Origin: Exophiala sp. HKRS030
Taxonomy: Eukaryota > Ascomycota > Eurotiomycetes > Chaetothyriales > Herpotrichiellaceae
Reading direction: 5' to 3'
Length of the DNA stretch: 64,000 nucleotides
Assembly: GCA_023897205.1 (NCBI GenBank)
Contig: JAHWDD010000007.1
Span: 4,278,001 to 4,342,000 of the forward strand
In this document: positions 45,675-58,992 of the stretch, piece by piece
How the letters are laid out: every line of letters starts with the position of its first letter
Position numbering within the stretch: position 1 is the first letter of the stretch
Program-made: the position numbers and the translations under genes
The notes under the pieces: model-generated
The model's database searches: none
The model's input: only the letters and a program-made list of their open reading frames with translations
Told to the model about the DNA's origin: nothing

Positions 45675-48635
45675 GATGACAGCAACCTGGACTCAGCTGT
45701 TGTTCAGTTGATATCAAACCCCCGACGTACTGCCTATGATCTCTAATTCCCAGATACCATCCGACAGGTCATGGCATCAGGCTAAGGTATCTTGACAAAA
45801 GGTCGGATCAAAACAAGCTTGATCGATAAGAGCACATCAAGTATAGAAAAGGGCCAGGGTTGATTGAAGACTGGCAATTCCAGGAAATCGGAAGATATGT
45901 GGCAACAACTAGTGATTTCAAAGTAGAGTTGTGCCGCTAGATCAAGTCATGGGTCGTCACAACGTTGAATTCCTCTTCTGGACCGACTTCGAGTTGGAGT
46001 AGGTCATTCTGCCAGAAATCTTCCTTGAAACTTACTGCTAAGATTTCTTGTGACCAGCATACTGCAGGTTTCCGCAGGTGTCACGATGATGCTTGGACGA
46101 TAGCTACAACTTGATCCAACGAGCAAAAGCCTGCCTGAGCAATCGCCAGCTTGAACATTGGGCCGCTTACCATGTTGATTGTGGAACGATTAGCATCGGT
46201 TGCAACCAATGAATCAAGGGTGTTCTGTACCAGCCAACTTGTATCTCGTACGCAATCGAATACAGCAGGTTGCATTGGCTTCCAATGCACTGTCGACATG
46301 TTGCGTGTGGGAAAACAAAGCCGGCCTGACCATGACCTATCAGGCATTACCTGACGTGTTGATGCAACAAAACACTTTTCAGGGGGCGACCTTCATGGTG
46401 CGTACAACCTAGAGAGCTGTCGAAGTCCCTCAGTCATCAATTGGAAATTTGGACCAGGTCCCTGTTTGCTACTTGGCCATAGTTCTTATGATTGGTTGTT
46501 TCCGATCATCACGAACCTGGCAGCTGCATCGTGGTCCAGGTCGCAGCAAACTCTGGATCTGCACAAATGTTTCTAGATCATCTCTGATCGAAATAATCTG
46601 ATGGAGTCAACTATCCCATCTGCTCTGTGACAGATCTATAGCAATCAACAAGGAATTGTGCGCTACTTCCAAAGCTTCTCAAATTTTCTACCTGCGCTTT
46701 CTGGTGGTAATGGGCATTGTGATCGCTCCGAGGCAACATGTTTCTGTTGAAGCCGGTCAAGTGTTTTGAGTGAAAGACACACTGATACTGTCAAAGGACG
46801 AGGACATGATTGGTGTGTTGGGACATACCATGCGTCAACCCAAGGACTGCTTGATCCACATGACAACATCGTCGGACTGCTCTAGCTAGCTCGACTCAGG
46901 TGCGCTGGGTCAGCCCCTGATCAGCTTAGGGTGAATAACATTGAAAACACTGCAGGGTTTGAGGTAGCACAAAGATGTCAACAGGATTAACTTCATCCAT
47001 AAGAATTCTCTTGCAGAACTCTCTGACAAATCAGAGTCAAGGCTAGTACTTACCTGTGGTGGCACACATGCGTGACATGACCAGGATGCCGTCCCCATGC
47101 AAAGATGTGATCCGCCACAGTCATGAAGAGCACGCGTAGTCGACAGACAAGGCACCTCGAAGTAACCATAGCATTACGAGATTGGCCCTGGAAAGAATGA
47201 TCGTGATGGGGCTGTTTGCTTGCCGGATATTTATAACAGGCGACGTATGAAGTGGTGGCAATGATGTGGAAGCCAGGCTGCCGAATCAGCAGCTTAGAAA
47301 GCCACGTGCCCGAAGGATGCTTCTATCTCAACGATAACGAGCATATCAGACTCCCGACGTCCTTGATTTGGTGGAGAGGGATTTATTAGGGTAGATGAAG
47401 GTAGTCGGTTAGACCTGTCATCGAAGCGGGTGGAAGATGTTGAGGAAGGCGGTTCGTGACAGATTGTAGGTTTAACACCGGGGGATTTTTGTATGACTGT
47501 AAAAAGGTAACGGACATGATGGGTGACTGCATGCCCGAGGATTGGCCAGTCCTTTTCGAAACGGACTCTCATGACTCGTGAAGGTAGAAATGAAGCTGAA
47601 GTTTCCATTTCAACTAAGACAGCTACTCACGCTCTCTAGTTCAACAATGAACGAGCCAACGACTGTGAAGTAGAAGATCGAGCACTACAATCCGCGCATA
47701 CAGCTTATGCAATATTGGATTCCGGAGAAGCTGAAACAGAGGAGGGACGTCCGATCGAGTTGAACGACACGAGGTGTGACACGAATCATGCTCACCAACA
47801 AATGTCGGTGTCTTTTGGCTCTGGACAGGCTCATATGACGAACTTTTGGGGCCTAGATTTCGATCGAGTTCCAGCTAGCGGTCGGACAGCCGCTTCGAAA
47901 CCATGAGTCTCCGGAAATCATATAACACTCAGATACATGTCTAATAGCATCTGGGGCGCCAATATAGACATTGAACAACGCCAAAAGAGGTCTCGTCAGG
48001 GAAGTCGTCGGAGATGCCGGGGGAGGATCGGTCTCTTGAGGGTGTTCCAGATAAAAGGACAGTTGGGTTAAGTAGCACGTTTAGGGTCTGCGGCGGTGTG
48101 CTCTCTTCCTGCCAATCTTGCGTTGGGGCGGGATTTGGATACAATGATTGAATTCAAATGCAGACTTGGTTTGCGAAAGCATCGCCCGCAGAGGATTCAT
48201 ACCAGTAGATATGTCGGTAGGATGTGTTTCGTCAAACCTCTTGTGCAAGCTTTGAGTGTTCTTCATTTCATGACGAATGAGCAGCCGCCCTTGAGCGAAA
48301 TATCCTGGCGGCAACATGAATTACAAGGAACGAGAGGCGCTATCGTTCTTCTTGATTGCTTGAATGCGTAGCTCCCCTCGTCCGATTGGGATATTGCTAA
48401 AGTCTTGAACGTTGAGATCTGGATTGAAGTTTGCCCCAAAAGAGAATACGTACTGTCTGACCGTTTCAAATGACACAAGATGAATAACGTCGACAGGGTT
48501 TCGTAACTGGGATGGCATTCAATCACCACGTAGCACCACCAGGGCGAGCTCGACCAAAAGACCTTCTTGAAGAGCCTCTCCAAGGGTCCAAGAGTTTAGG
48601 ACTATGTGGTGAGCTCCTCACGTCTCATTTTGCAG
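45675..48635. other. 3 kb spacer with possible gene remnants
   Basis: No gene can be asserted. On the minus strand, 46081-46347, 46663-46869 and 46910-47155 hold frames with protein-like composition and good splice donors (CAG/GTAAGT near 47053; CAG/GTAGAA near 46691). Minus frames at 47941-48518, including a piece reading NPVDVIHLVSFETVRQYVFS, also look protein-like but need frame changes. Confidence 0.3.
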
Positions 48636-49770
48636 ATGGCGGATGGCATCGTAACGCAAGCCTTTTCTCTGGCTGGTTGGGCGGTACTACCAAATGTAAA
48701 CACCGTCGCAGTCATCTCTCATGGACAGAAAACGCTAACATATGTCTTAGTATGCTACCGCAATCCTGCAATCGATATATTACCGCCTGACTGTCCGAGC
48801 AGGTCAAAGACATCCACAGCCAGGTGACCGAACGTTCGCTCAGCATAACCGGCGAATTCGCATCCTTGTTCTCTGCCTCTACTTGGTATACACCCTTTCT
48901 CAAGCCTTATATGACGTCAAGCTCTCCGGTGACTTTTATGTTCTTCTCGGTGTGACGCCGTGGTCGACGGAAAAAGAGGTGAGAAGTCGATTTCGGCGAC
49001 TTGCCGCAAGATATCACCCAGACAAGCTGCACGAAAATGGGCAGTCATTTCCGGGAGCGGAGGAAGCTTTTGTACATTTCAAACTGGCTCATGATACCAT
49101 CCTGGATCCAGCAAAACGCTTCGCTTACGATAGATTCGGTCCTAGCATCGTTCAAGTCCATCACCCAGGCCTCAAGACCATTCGAGATTATGTGTATGCT
49201 GGTCTCCGGTCAAAGATCCCTGAGTACATCCTGAGCGCTATAACACTCATCGCCTTGAACTACGTGTGGCTACCGAAATGGGGTCAATTCTGGCGTTACT
49301 TTGCCGTTGCCACAATTGCATTTCTTGAGCTCTACTTTCTCACACATACTTGGCAGCCGCCCAAGCTCGCGGTGTTATGGGCATCACTTGCACAAAAGGC
49401 TGCCCCAGAGTTACTTCCGCCACATCTATTACCATTCCAGATCCTAGCAGTTGCCAAGCGAATGTCGATGTCCCTCAACATTTTTATTTCACAGCTTGCA
49501 CCTCCTGTGGGCAGGAATACAACGATCAGGGATTTGCAGAGTGAACAACAGGTCAACCATCTCGCTCAAGCTGCAAGTAGGCTGGACGGAGAGTCTGCGA
49601 GCCTTCTGCAGTTGAGTCTAGGCCCCTTCAAGGAAGATGTCGAGAAGACGGAAATTCTGAGATCAGGCATGAGGGACTCTCTGCTGACAGGTGCTCTGCG
49701 TAAAAATCCTGAGGTCCGAGAGGCCGTTCATCGGGCATTGACCAGAAGGTCAGGAGGACCAGTGGCTTGA
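48636..49770 (+). CDS. Membrane J-domain protein (ER type)
   Basis: Exons 48636-48695 and 48751-49770 encode 359 residues. The first exon is MADGIVTQAFSLAGWAVLPN; a 55-nt intron (GTAAAC...CTTAG) leads to YATAILQSIYYRLTVRAGQ. A hydrophobic segment at about residues 56-70 precedes the J domain (DFYVLLGVTPWSTEKEV; HPD at 109-111; AYDRFGP). Two more hydrophobic segments follow (YILSAITLIALNYVWL; RYFAVATIAFLELYFL). The arrangement fits fungal ER membrane J proteins that recruit Hsp70. The C-terminal 100 residues are amphipathic without a known domain. The ATG at 48883 is internal and would lose the first membrane segment. Confidence 0.86.
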
Positions 49771-50467
49771 GAGATCGACTAAGGGTTCCTGACACGACCA
49801 AGTTTACAATAACATCCATGTGCTCCCAAAACATTCCCAAATTGATGTTGACTAGTAAAATGCCAGTCACATGATGGCTTATTCAACCGACAAAGCGTAG
49901 GACGGTGGCTGCATTGCATCACATCCACTGCATAACATTGTCAGCGACCATTGGCGTGGCCAGCAAAACTGGCGAGGCTGGGCGTATTGAAACATCGACG
50001 TGTGTGCTTATATCCCGTCCCAGTAGGCATGTGGTTTGAAATTGAGATAAAGGCAATAATATGACCTGGGCCGTGGCCCTGACAGGCTTAGGAAGCAGGC
50101 ACGCCAGGGCAAACACCGTAAGAGTGGGAAGGCACTACTGGCACTGGCTTGCAACTCATCAATTTTGCCTTCTGAGACCCGTGCAAGCTAGACTACATGA
50201 AGTTTAGCCTGCTAGACTAATGCGTTTATTGGTTGGCTAGTGTCTTGGCAGGTCCCTACGTTCCAGAATCAAGGATTCCCGCAGACAACGCAGCCGGGAA
50301 CAGGGCTGGCGGTCGGCTGGCACCTGGCTGGGTATCTCGTCACTTCTCAACCACTCATGTCCATCTTACCAATGTATTCAACGCGCAAAATGTGAGGCGT
50401 GTCGTTGACTCAGAGCCTGTTGTTCGCCAACCAACGATATATATCAGATCTTCGAGATGTCATCGCC
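49771..50467. other. Gene-free spacer
   Basis: Promoter region of the coiled-coil gene; no gene seen. Confidence 0.4.
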
Positions 50468-53303
50468 ATGTCTACTCCGTTCAACGTCACTTCGGGCCGC
50501 TACAAGTCCTTCTGCGATACAAACAATGATATCCCCACCTCTCCGAACGAAGCGCGCCTTGACCAACCTGACCGGTCTAACATTCCCCAAGATTTGGATA
50601 TGATCATGACTCCAGCCAATGACGACCACCTGTCACATCCAGATGCGAAATTACGTTGTTGCTGTGGTCGACCAGAATGCGTCTATCTCAAGCACAACAA
50701 TACCCTTCTGGGCGGCATCGAAAGAGACCTCGAGACTGCGGCCAGACTCGGTCAGGTACGTGCACTTGTACACTTCGTTTGTCCAATTTCATCATGGTGG
50801 TCGCTGCTCCCGAGTTTATTCGAGGAAGCTGCTCCCCAATGCTCGCCCTGAAAGAAGCATTCGACCCTGCGTTTGGTGCGAAATCTTTCCTCCAACCGTC
50901 ACATCTCTGCGTGAAGAGCTCCTACAGCTCCAATGCCATAGTATGGCGACTCTTCCCCATCTGGTGCCTGGCGGCGTCCCGCACGACAAGAATGAGACAG
51001 GCGGTGGACTAACATTTGCATTACAGGCCCTTCTCAATCGACATGAATCATACGTTTCCGAGTCTCAGCTTGAGCACGAGCGGCTCAGCACCTACGTCAA
51101 CGAATTGGAGAAAGAGCGCATATGCCTGCAATCCACAAATGAAAGGATTGTAGAAGAGAATCGTGCGCTGCTCACTCGGTTGGAAGCAACAAACACGTCC
51201 CTCAAGGAAAGCGATAGTCATGTCAAAAGCCTTGAGGTGTTGCTCAAAGATTGTGAAACGGAAGTTCGCAGGCTGAACATTCTTACGCGGCGCACCGAAG
51301 AACTTGAACTCAAGATGATGGACATGGAGAAAGAACGCCTGATTCTTTCGAGGACCGTGGAAGACAAAGAGGAGGAGACCAAGAGCACCATCAAGAGATG
51401 GAGAGAAAGCGAATTCAAGCTGAGGCAGCTCGAAATCGAAGTACAGAAGATTGAGTGGGAGGCCAAGCAGGATCGCGAACGTCATGAAGAAATCATCGCT
51501 CGCCTGGAGAAGGAACGTGTTCTTGAGAGAGAATTAGGAGGCGCTGAGGGACGACTGAAAGGCGCCGCAGCTATGCAAGGTCTAAAGTCAAATGCCACCA
51601 ATTCCAACGTCGTTAGCCACTTCGTTCGCGATATCCTTCAGGACAATGCCAATCTACAAGCAGGCATCGCCGAATTGCAGGAGTTGCTGCAAACTTCAAA
51701 CGAGGAAGTCCAAGGCCTGCGCGAGCAAATTCTGCAGCACCAGCCTGTAGATCCCGAAGAATCTCATGACGATGATAGGCAAATGAGGCCTTTGAGCGAA
51801 CAAATGGCATGGACATCTCCCAAACAAGTACAACAAGAAGTCCATGTACACCATCATTATCATGCGAAGATAACTGGTAAGAAAGAACGTACACCCACGA
51901 TACGCAGATCATCCCGAAAACGAGCAGTCATCGGTCTTGGAATGCTGCCTTCCACACCAGAGTCATCTACACCAACAACTCCTCTTGCGGGTCCAAAACG
52001 TCTTGTCTCTAGCCCGGTGTATCCACTTCATCTCCCTCAGCCACAACTGAGACGAAATCGATGGTCCATTCAGTCAGCCGCTACGGGGACATCTCAGCTC
52101 TCAAGCTTCCCCAGCTCTCCTCGATCATATTACGATCGAAGTAGCACAATTTTCGACCGACTTGAGGCAGGCGAGGACTCCTCCAGACCAACCAGCCCGG
52201 AATCAGCTGCTGGTGGCGTAGACTCTGCAGCGCACGAATTGAAGTACGGCGGTGACTCAGACGATGACTTGGGCATTCCCATTGAAGAAGCGACTATCTC
52301 CGAAGAGGGAGAAGAATATCATCACCCGCCAGACATGTGTCCTAAGTCTCGAGTTTCATCTGATGCGAACGACGTTATCGATGAATGGACCCGTGATCTC
52401 ACGCCTAAGCCATCGCAGATATTGATCAACAACGACAGAACTCCAATCTCGGCATCTCCTGGCCTCGTGCCGACTCTTGTACCGGGGGAAAGTTCCCTCA
52501 ATTTGAAACAAGAATTCGAACCTCCCGACTTCTCTACTATGGAGCCTGAAAATTTGGGCCTAACGAGAGCTTCCGTTATCACGCCGGTCCCGACAATCGA
52601 GGTGCCGTCACCTACCGTCGACTACGATTTCAATGATGTCCTTGCTATGGCTGGTCAGCCTGGCCTTCGTAGAAAAGGGTCACACGATTCTTTGGTTTCC
52701 ATCTCTGGAATGGACATTCACATCGCTAAGCGTCCATCAACCTCGAAATCACAGTCTTCGAGTCTTTTGAAAGGAAATAGAGCGTATTTCGCACGATCTC
52801 CTTCGGCTACACGGTCATTCACGACAGCACAACCGCTTGCTACCGTGACAGAGTTTACTGCTCTAAGCACAGTGGGCTCTCTGAGCAGAGATGGTCACGC
52901 CTCGGGTGATATCAAGGCGAGCTTCTCTCAATCATCTAACCGAACTGTCAGCATGAGTGTGGAAGCATTGAGCGGGCTTGCTGGGCTGCCAATTCATACA
53001 CAGCCTATCTCATCATCAGCAACAGGTGGCATCAGCCGGCTTGTAGGTGGATGGGTCAGAAGCAAATGGGGTATCGCACCAGTAAAATCAAGCGGAGATT
53101 TGCGTGCCCAAGCTCAATCACAAGCGCAACCCCCACCTCCGCTACCCTCAGATCCTTTGTCATCTGTTTTCGGTGGCAGGAGTCCAGGCATCAACCAGCC
53201 TGGAGCCATACCCGGCTTCGAGCCTGCCCGGAGACAGCCATCGACTGGTGTGCAGGTCAACATGGTAGACGAAGAAGGCCTCAAAGAAAGCCTAGCTGAA
53301 TAA
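50468..53303 (+). CDS. Coiled-coil protein, TinC-like
   Basis: Exons 50468-50755 and 51027-53303 encode 854 residues. Residues 1-96 include a Cys cluster (RCCCGRPECVYLKHN) just before the exon junction GLGQ-ALLNRHESY. A long coiled coil runs from about 105 to 280 (heptads rich in E/K/R/L), with VVSHFVRDILQDNANLQAGI after it, then a disordered Ser/Pro-rich region with HVHHHYHAK and many SP/TP sites. The CCCGRP...LKHN element and the VSHFVRDILQDNANL element resemble Aspergillus TinC, which interacts with the mitotic kinase NIMA; this is from memory and not checked. The 271-nt intron is unusually long for this window and is open in the exon-2 frame, so ATG choice matters. Confidence 0.75.
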
Positions 53304-53891
53304 TACCCAGCAGCGTAATAGTTAATGTATCGAAAGAGCCCTCCTCGCAGAAATCCCACTTTCGATTTGAGGAGGATATGCACATACTGATGCTTCCGTT
53401 GGACGGTCCTCATTAACCACCTTACTGGGTGGATATGTGGGTTATGAATGAATTCTGTATAGTGTGGGCGCTGTGGATATGATGCCATCTAAACTGTGGT
53501 GAGACTTGTGAATAGATATTATACCCAGGACAAGTATTGAGTTTTTCTGAATATATATCCAACATTCTACTCAATGGTCGCTACTCTTTACCATTCTCCC
53601 CACGTATTATGCTGACGCCACCTCCAAACCCACATCTCTGGCGCCTGAAGCTGTACTGAGTCTACCATTTAGCGACTGAACGCCCGAAAACCCAAAGCGT
53701 AACTCAATCTGTATGCGTCAATCTTCATACTCATACATGGCTATGCTCTAGCTGCTTGTCAAATGACCCAGCCATATGAAAAGAAATTAAGTTAACTGGG
53801 GAATCCGTACAACAATTTATCCATCAAAAGCGAACCATATCCTCCACTAATCCCATAGGTTATGGTGACACAAATACTCCGCCACATGTGA
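53304..53891. other. Spacer between convergent genes
   Basis: AT-rich tail-to-tail region with no gene; 3' ends of the coiled-coil gene and the glucosidase gene. Confidence 0.4.
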
Positions 53892-56438
53892 TCATTTCCT
53901 CATAAGCCTCGATAGCAGCACGACGAGCCTTCGGCGATGTACGTACGACGCAACGAGAAGCGAGGTACCGACGACGAACACGAAAATTTCATGCGTGCCA
54001 CCCGAGTAGTCCGCCTTGCCTGCCCTAGAAGCACCAGTTGAGAGCTGAGAACCATGCGACTTACCCCAACCGGTAGACGACGAGGTCCCCAGATCCGGCA
54101 TCGCCATGACCTTCACCAGTAAGCTATTCCAGCCCACGAATCCCTTCGTGCGTTGTCCTAGGCCCGTGTCCGGGTTGTATTGCTCCCACACCCAACCAGT
54201 CTCCTTCCACGACTCATACACGGTCCGCACGATGTTGACCCTGAGCTCGCCATACATCTCCTTGGCCTTCTTCTGGTGAGGGCCTTTCTGCTGCGCCAGC
54301 GCCAGCAGTTGTTTCAGCGCCAGATAGTTCATGTGGACCCACACCGGGCCACGGTATATATTGGAGCCCTTGGCGTAATATTCGTCGCGTGGCGACAGGC
54401 TTCGGAGTCCATAGGAGGTCCACAAGTCGCCTGGATGGCGCATCGTGTCAAGCAGAGCGCCTAGATGAGGGTGTTTGGGCGGTAGCAAGCCAAGCAGGAA
54501 TGGGAACAGAGAGTTGTAGCCTTTGTGGCATACGTGCTGCACTTTGTCCGTGTTGCGAGACTTGACGACGGTCGTGTCGCAGTATGTTTTGTCAGCGCTA
54601 GACCAGTGGATTTTTTCTAGGCTCCGAAGAACGTCGGCCTGATGCTTGGAGAATAGCTCCTGACCGGTTATATCGCCTAGATATGCCGCGATGGATTCTA
54701 GCGTTGTGGCCATCACGCCTACCCATGAGAGCGCATCAACGTGCAATTCGTCCATGGATGGCGGTTCAGGGCGAGGATAGTCGGCGACGCCGCTGGAAAT
54801 GGTGAATTCCTTGCTACGGAATTGCCAGCGGTAAGCCTCGGGAACAGTGAGGTCGGAATCGAGTATTTGTTGAGGTTACCAGTGTGAGATTGCCGGAACC
54901 AGGTATAGTGGAGCTTGAGTTTCGGATAGATTTGAGTAAAGAATGACTTTGCATAATCGTTTGATAGCAAGTGACGACTTGGGATCCCGTTGTATATTGA
55001 TGGGTCTTGCACCATTTGCAGCAAAGACTGAATGGCAAGGAACATGGTTGGTGGGGCGCTGAGGTGCGGATTTTGAGCCTGAAACAAGGGAGCAACTCTG
55101 TTGCGGCCTTCTGGACCGAGAATCATCTCTCGCGCGATCCAGCCGTGCTCGTCCATCATGTTCAGCCAGCTATCGATCATTTCTACACCCATGTCTGCAT
55201 CCCAGTCGAGGATTGTCAGCAGGTGGAATCCTTCGTCAAAGAGAAATCCGCGTGCAAAGGTTGTTCGCGATGGGACTGCACTGAAGAGCTTGAACGGTCC
55301 GTCTTCCTTGACATGGCTCTCTGCTAGAGAGGCAGCCGTTTCGTCCCAGAAGCTCTGTGCGGGATCTGTTGTGTTTGGCGACAAATCCTCAGTGTTGATT
55401 TTCATCGTCCCGTCGAAATATCCGACGCTGGCCAGCAGATTTGAGAGGAGAGATTTTGAGAATTGAACATAGTTGGGGTCGATGAATGGTGTTGCCGGGG
55501 TGAATGCTGTTTCGAAGCGGAACTCGAACGTATTTCGTGCATCAACGACGGCACTGATGAGGGAACTTGGATGGACGTTATCAGCATCCCGCCCAGAAGT
55601 GAAAGTCATGTCGAATGCAATATCTCCATCCAGTGTCAACTGTATGAAATGCAGGTTGCCGAGTCCCGGCCTGTTGGGTATCAGGCCATTGTTCGGCTTG
55701 TTCTTCTTCAGTTGGTTGAGGAAGACCGCCTTTGCCTGCCACACTGAATCTGGCGCAATCTTGAGGCTGTACACCGAGACCTTTCGGGATGAACGACTTC
55801 TTATTGAGCTTCCTGGTAACCTTACCACGAACTTACCCACGCCAGGGGTCCTGCCTTTGCACAGGATGCCCTCCTCCGAGTTCTTACATTTGATCTTAGA
55901 TGCTTCGTTCTCGCCAGCAAGATAGAAGACGATCGTCGTCTGTGCACGATTCGTTGCATCACTGCGTGGTTTGCCATGGACCTTCAGGCCCCAACTTCCC
56001 GGAGCCTGGACTTCTGGCCCTTTGGCATACTCAGTAATCAAATCCAAATGATTCTCAGTGTCGTTGATGATCTGAACGCCTCCCTTACGAGGATCATACG
56101 TGATCCATTCGTACCTGACTGCTCCGTCGTCCTGGTCGCATGAATGCCTGAGATCTTATGAATGCTGTCAGAAAATGCGATGTTCAACAGTCGTCGAGGT
56201 CTCATGATGTTGTATGGAATGGCTTACTTCTTGCGACACCATTGAATGAGGCATGGTCAGAGTTTGACCACATTAACCCCATCAACAGAGAATCTGGAAT
56301 CTTGGGTCGAAAACCCAGGTATAGGTTCGGTCGGTATGGCCCCCATAATAGCGATCTGTTGCTAGGATGTGCGACATGTTGCGACGACACTATCACTGTG
56401 CAAATGCTCAATGCTACTAACAGAACAAATCGCAACAT
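53892..56438 (-). CDS. CWH41: Glucosidase I (GH63), with one-base frameshift
   Basis: Exons 56228-56438 and 53892-56154. One missing base near 54850-54865 breaks the second; restoring it yields 824 residues. An N-terminal signal-like segment (MLRFVLLVALSICTVIVSS) precedes SLLWGPYRPNLYLGFRPKIP, a GH63 hallmark, and the intron joins FNGVARN to LRHSCDQ. Further blocks: FFDEGF-type FARGFLFDEGFHLL, DWDADMGVEMIDSW, and after the shift DELHVDALSWVGVM, GPVWVHMNYLAL and TGLGQRTKGFVGWNSLLVK. A hydrophobic C-terminal segment (IFVFVVGTSLLVASY) with an Arg-rich end could be a second anchor. The enzyme removes the terminal glucose from Glc3Man9GlcNAc2 in the ER, the first step of N-glycan processing. Confidence 0.9.
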
Positions 56439-57651
56439 GATTGAACACCATCCAACCCTGGAACTCTAAGAACGCCAACTGTTTGATACACTTCGCGGTA
56501 CCTGCAACTCTACCGTTGTCGTCGACCCATGTTGATCATGCTGCTGGTAACCGTTGCTAGTCTCTTTGACATGACACACATGAACTTTCATCTCAGCACG
56601 AAGCAGAATAATTTCAAGTCTACAACGTGGGTTGTCGTGATCCTGAGATGGTAGTATGGACAGGGGCTCTTGGCGTTTCATGGTGTCGTTTAGCATGGCG
56701 TTATCAGCGTGCAATCAATGGGTTATCTTAACTTCCCTCCTAGCGTCTTCTACCCCCTCGACCGGACTCGCTTTACCAGTGTGCATCATCCTACAAAATC
56801 CATTCTGCTGTTAAAGGATTCTGATCATGCCGGCGGTGAAGATAGTTCTAAGTAAGCATAGTTAGCTCTATGCGACCAAGTCTACTGCATTTTTCGATTC
56901 AGATAATCTCTCCTCTAAACTGGAATAGGAGGTGGATGCTGCCGGATCAACTGCGATCATCAGACACATTTGACATAATCAGGGAGCATTTTTTGGGGTG
57001 AACGCAATGAGTAGATAGTGGGCATATCGCTACGAAAATATGATTGCTTGGAAGATGAGATTGCAAAGAAATCTGAGGAGCTCAATTCGGTGATGGTGCT
57101 CTTGCGATGAGGATCATCAGGGGTTGGACAAGCGAACCAAGAGTGACTTAATCTCCGGCCATTAACCGCGTTCAGTCTTGACTCTTCAGGATCCAGAGCC
57201 CAGAACCTCCCTCTCCCAGTCGGCCCACTTTGCTTGACGTGGCCACCCTTCCATGATCGTCGTCTTGTTCTTGTTGTCCGTTAACACGAAAGAGTATATT
57301 GCGCACGCGACTCAGTAGCATACGCACATAGTAAACTTCAAGGACTTTCACTCGGTAAAGGGTTCGAAATGCTCTGCTCAGAGCTCATCAAAGATGTAAA
57401 CAAGCATTCTAAACCTTGGATCCTTATTTGGCCATTAAGCTGTCAACTCTAGGCTAGCACTATGTCTATTGGATCAGACTTCAGGCAACCGTGCGTCATG
57501 CTGCATTTTCTTCTTCAGCTTTTGCTGTCACCCCTCTTGGCGGGGAACGTCTGATGTTATTTAGAGTCTGAGAGCCATTGTTGAAATCTGCTTCGCTGGG
57601 ATCGAATTGTTTGCTCAAGCTTCATCTTGTCCGGTCGTACACTGCAGCGCA
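56439..57651. other. Gene-free spacer
   Basis: Divergent region between the glucosidase gene and the GFA-family gene; no gene seen. Confidence 0.45.
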
Positions 57652-58089
57652 ATGGAGGGCCATTGTCAATGTGGCCGAATCAACTTCACAACACCTCTCA
57701 GTAAGCCTCAAGCACTATACATCTGCCACTGTACCGAATGCCGGCATCAGTCATCCTCCACTTACGGCATGACCGCGATTTTCCCATATTTCGAGATCAA
57801 GCCACCGTATGAAGGCGCTATCGGCGTGTACAGCCGGCCTAATCCCAATGGTCGCACTGTGGGATATTTCTGCACCAACTGTGGATCCCGATTAATTCAT
57901 GTGAACTGTGCCAGCGATGGCCAACCTGGAAAGCTGCTGAGTGTGAAGGCGGGTTGTTTGGATGGTTTGACGAAGGAAATGATGAGGACTGCCGTTCACA
58001 TCTGGACAAAATCTGCCGTCATCGATATTCCGGACGGTGTAGAGGCGTATGAGGAGGAACCAACAGGCGGCAGTTTTGATGAAAAGTAA
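57652..58089 (+). CDS. GFA/CENP-V-fold zinc protein
   Basis: MEGHCQCGRINFTTPLSKPQ starts a 145-residue protein; ATG at 57652 is chosen over upstream frame starts because the family begins with this CXC. Zinc ligands are visible as CQC, CHCTECRH and CTNCGSR; a late CASDG and CLDG follow. The family (glutathione-dependent formaldehyde-activating enzyme fold) binds zinc; many fungal members have no proven substrate. The C-terminus is acidic. No intron. Neighbours give no clue. Confidence 0.85.
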   Translation: MEGHCQCGRINFTTPLSKPQALYICHCTECRHQSSSTYGMTAIFPYFEIKPPYEGAIGVYSRPNPNGRTVGYFCTNCGSRLIHVNCASDGQPGKLLSVKAGCLDGLTKEMMRTAVHIWTKSAVIDIPDGVEAYEEEPTGGSFDEK

Positions 58090-58992
58090 AGGCCTTGCTG
58101 AAGCGGAGAATTTGGTCGAGACATGGCTACTCATGCTGAGCATTCTGCCGGAATGTCTGACGTCTCAAGCGACATACCTCAATGATTTTACTGGTCTTGC
58201 GGCATTTTGTTCTCCAGCACGGGGGCGTGGAAAAGTCGAGGTGGCCGCTTGGGCTGTTCCGAAACATTGTCTCTGGCCTTCTCTTTCCCCTTGTCATTCC
58301 GTGTATCTTTCTTCTGTTCTTCCTCGAAACCATCCTCACGTTCTTCATCAGCTCTCTTGCCACAACCCCAGCAACACATCAACAACCACCAATTCGCGAG
58401 CTCCATTCTACGTCGTTACGATAATTCTCCAAAGCAAAGATCACATCCACTTCCTTGCGCCGAAATGTTGCATTTGTAGTACGTACAAGAAAGACCTTTT
58501 GCAGCAACAGCTCAGGAATTAGTATCAACGCGGGCGGATAACTGTTAAGGAGTCCGGTCCAGGGATAGTGGCTATGCTCTAAGACGAAACATGGCAGTGC
58601 TTCTTGGTATAAACTCGGTGTACCACGCTGTCATCCTCACTGGCCATGTGTTAAGTTTTGGCCCTACGTTGAGAGTGCTTAAAGCCTATGGTCGCTTGGA
58701 GATCTACCTTATGCTAGTTGTCAGGCGTTATTTGGGGCAGATAATGTAGGCTGGCAGAGATACGCCATGTGATTGGCCTATGAGATTCTGCCAGGGTTGT
58801 CAGCCTTGTCAGCCTCGTCTCGTGTTTCAGCCGAAGCCACATCGTTCAATGTACTGGTGATAGCGGGGAGAAAACCTTGGCCGTTGATAAGTTTCATTAT
58901 GGATTAAACATTAAGTAACTGTGCTTTGGTATGCGGGCTTGCTTCTTTATATTTATAAACTGATCACTGGAATGGCGTTCATATGTCTTGGC
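58090..58992. other. Spacer between convergent genes
   Basis: No gene supported; C/T-rich near 58250-58400. Confidence 0.4.
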
